Shown here piece by piece: positions 43,025 to 44,357 of a stretch of 44,357 bases of DNA. The DNA is from Nitrospira sp. (GTDB lineage Bacteria > Nitrospirota > Nitrospiria > Nitrospirales > Nitrospiraceae): assembly GCA_019636915.1 (NCBI GenBank), contig JAHBWQ010000011.1:1-44357 (forward strand), in the 5' to 3' direction. Both the position numbers and the translations under genes were made by a program. The notes under the pieces were generated by a model, which saw only the letters and a program-made list of their open reading frames with translations, had not been told where the DNA came from and ran no database searches. Positions within the stretch are counted from its first letter, which is position 1. Each line of letters opens with the position of its first letter.

Positions 43025-43594
43025 ATGCGTGTGATCGCCGGTACCCATCGAGGTCGTCGACTCTACGGGCCGCGAAAACTCGCTCTTCGTCCAACCTCTG
43101 ACCGGGTTCGAGAAGCCCTGTTTTCAATTCTCGGTAATCGGCTTACGAACTGCCGGTTTTTGGACCTCTACGCTGGGACCGGAGCTGTGGGGATCGAAGC
43201 CGTCAGTCGCGGTGCTGCGCACGTGACCTTCGTCGAGTCGAACCGGGATGCATTGAAACTGCTGCGGCAAAACCTGGAGCTCTGCCATATCGGTGAGGAA
43301 ATAGTCGTGGTGGGTCGGACTATCCAACAATTTCTGGACTATCCCGATCAGTGGAACGGTCCCTATGATATTGTCTTTGCCGACCCACCTTACGCCGAGG
43401 CGTCGAAGCTTCCATCACTATTCGCTGAGCCAAGGGCCGATGATTGGTTTGCCCTGGACTCGTGGCTGGTCATCGAACATGCTGCGAAGACCGCCTTCCC
43501 CATGTCGTTGGGGTGCACCAAGTTTTTGCGCCGATATCGCTATGGTGATACGGCCTTATCCCTCTACTTCCGTCCCCCCGCTGTGCAGGCATGA
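43025..43594 (+). CDS. rsmD: 16S rRNA (guanine-966-N2)-methyltransferase
   Basis: A 189-residue SAM-dependent methyltransferase that modifies G966 of 16S rRNA. The start MRVIAGTHRGRRL is the typical RsmD N-terminus, so the ATG at 43025 was chosen over 43001 and 43013. FLDLYAGTGAVGIEAVSRGA is motif I and DIVFADPPYAEA the catalytic motif IV. The stop overlaps coaD (ATGA), and the rsmD-coaD pairing is widespread in bacteria. Confidence 0.94.
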   Translation: MRVIAGTHRGRRLYGPRKLALRPTSDRVREALFSILGNRLTNCRFLDLYAGTGAVGIEAVSRGAAHVTFVESNRDALKLLRQNLELCHIGEEIVVVGRTIQQFLDYPDQWNGPYDIVFADPPYAEASKLPSLFAEPRADDWFALDSWLVIEHAAKTAFPMSLGCTKFLRRYRYGDTALSLYFRPPAVQA

Positions 43595-44079
43595 AAATCG
43601 GTATCTACCCCGGCACCTTTGATCCCATTACGCATGGCCACACCGACATCATCACCCGCAGCCTCCGTGTGTTCGACAAAGTGGTGGTGGCGGTCGCTCC
43701 AAATCCCTCCAAGCACCCACTCTTCAATTTGGCGGAACGCCTTGACATGGTCAAGCTGGTCATGAAGGATGTAGGACAGGTCGAGGTGACTCCGTTCGAC
43801 GGATTGCTCGTTGACTACGTCGAACGGTCAGGTGCCCATGCGATTATCCGTGGCTTGCGCGCCATTTCCGACTTTGAACATGAATTCCAGATGGCGCTCG
43901 TCAATCGAAAACTTGCGAAGATGGTGGAGACGGTGTTCTTGATGCCCAGCGAAGAATACTCATACTTGTCCTCGACGATTATTAAGGATGTGGCACAGCA
44001 CGGCGGCAATTTAATCGACTTTCTTCATCCGGAAGTAGCCCGGCGCCTACAAGCTCGTATCCGGAGTCTCAAATCATGA
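43591..44079 (+). CDS. coaD: Pantetheine-phosphate adenylyltransferase
   Basis: A 162-residue cytoplasmic enzyme that joins ATP and 4'-phosphopantetheine to dephospho-CoA, the penultimate step of coenzyme A synthesis. GIYPGTFDPITHGHTDI carries the nucleotidyltransferase T/HxGH motif, and MPSEEYSYLSSTIIKDVA is the C-terminal ATP-binding signature. The length is standard. It overlaps rsmD and the next gene by four bases each, so all three are in one operon. Confidence 0.97.
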   Translation: MKIGIYPGTFDPITHGHTDIITRSLRVFDKVVVAVAPNPSKHPLFNLAERLDMVKLVMKDVGQVEVTPFDGLLVDYVERSGAHAIIRGLRAISDFEHEFQMALVNRKLAKMVETVFLMPSEEYSYLSSTIIKDVAQHGGNLIDFLHPEVARRLQARIRSLKS

Positions 44080-44357
44080 AATTGGCAGCGCGTGTCGGTC
44101 GTATTGCACCCTCCCCGACGTTGGCCATGGCTGCAACCGCCAAAGCCATGGCTGCGCAAGGACTGGATGTCATCGATTTTTCAGCCGGCGAACCGGACTT
44201 TGACACGCCGGAGCCGGTGAAGGCCGCGGCGGAAGCGGCCATACGCGAGGGGTTTACCAAATACACACCGTCGTCCGGAATCGATGAGTTGCGGGGAGCG
44301 ATTGCCGACAAGCTCCAGGCCGAACTGGGAGTTCGGTATGAAAAGTCTCAAATCCTC
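44076..44357 (+). CDS. PLP-dependent aminotransferase class I/II, aspartate aminotransferase-like (3' end outside window)
   Basis: The first 94 residues of a fold-type I aminotransferase. MKLAARVGRIAPSPTLAMA, VIDFSAGEPDFDTPEPVKAA and KYTPSSGIDELRGAIADKL match the Ib subgroup of aspartate/prephenate aminotransferases. The PLP lysine lies beyond the window. It starts inside the coaD stop (ATGA). Confidence 0.9.
   Translation, partial: MKLAARVGRIAPSPTLAMAATAKAMAAQGLDVIDFSAGEPDFDTPEPVKAAAEAAIREGFTKYTPSSGIDELRGAIADKLQAELGVRYEKSQIL

Noticed and set aside
1..44357. CRISPR arrays, tRNA or rRNA genes, insertion sequences
   Set aside because: No regularly spaced direct repeats, no T-loop or acceptor patterns in the gene-free stretches, and no transposase motifs or flanking inverted repeats were found by eye.

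Overview
The window looks like a chromosome segment of a Gram-negative, lipoprotein-rich bacterium. The best fit from gene style and order is a Nitrospira-type member of the Nitrospirota. That is an inference from a Zn-ribbon microprotein, the rsmD-coaD-aminotransferase order, an EF-G paralogue and RadC; no rRNA or marker gene is present to prove it. No tRNA, rRNA, CRISPR array or intact insertion sequence was seen.

Region 1 (1-16435) is a dense polysaccharide or glycolipid locus, all on the + strand and often with 4-base ATGA overlaps. It encodes GT2, GT4 and GT-C glycosyltransferases, a WecA/MraY-type lipid-carrier phosphotransferase, a UDP-galactopyranose-mutase-like flavoprotein and a methyltransferase. 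In its middle is an unusual small-molecule set: a double-headed nucleotidyltransferase, a GDPD-fold protein, a membrane protein fused to a phosphoribulokinase/uridine-kinase-like domain, a HAD phosphatase and a class II aldolase. I infer that these make and attach an unusual phospho-sugar or phospho-polyol building block.

Region 2 (16449-21072) is on the - strand and is housekeeping: ilvD, a Spy/CpxP-like periplasmic protein with a His-rich pentapeptide tail, a J-domain protein with half the usual zinc-finger motifs, and a TtuA/Ncs6-like tRNA thiolase.

Region 3 (21902-31947) is the most interesting. Seven closely spaced + strand genes encode two LPP20-type lipoproteins, an Ig-like exported protein, an S1C protease, an unknown exported protein, a CsgG-like TPR lipoprotein and a FlgT_N-type periplasmic protein. 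They end in a 1018-residue sensor made of CHASE2, membrane helices, a coiled coil and a sigma54-type AAA+ domain. LPP20 (FlgP) and FlgT families build the outer-membrane H-ring of Vibrio flagella, and CsgG forms the curli export pore. No flagellar or curli gene is visible here, so this may be a separate envelope machine with its own sensor. A stand-alone LuxR-type regulator, an RCC1/InlB-repeat lipoprotein and a Cys-rich exported protein follow.

Region 4 (36480-44357) holds decayed and housekeeping genes: a Phd-type antitoxin with a VapC toxin cut to 15 residues, an RCK_C-domain protein, an HtrA protease, an EF-G-like GTPase lacking the usual catalytic His, radC, a 57-residue zinc-ribbon protein, rsmD, coaD and the start of an aminotransferase gene.
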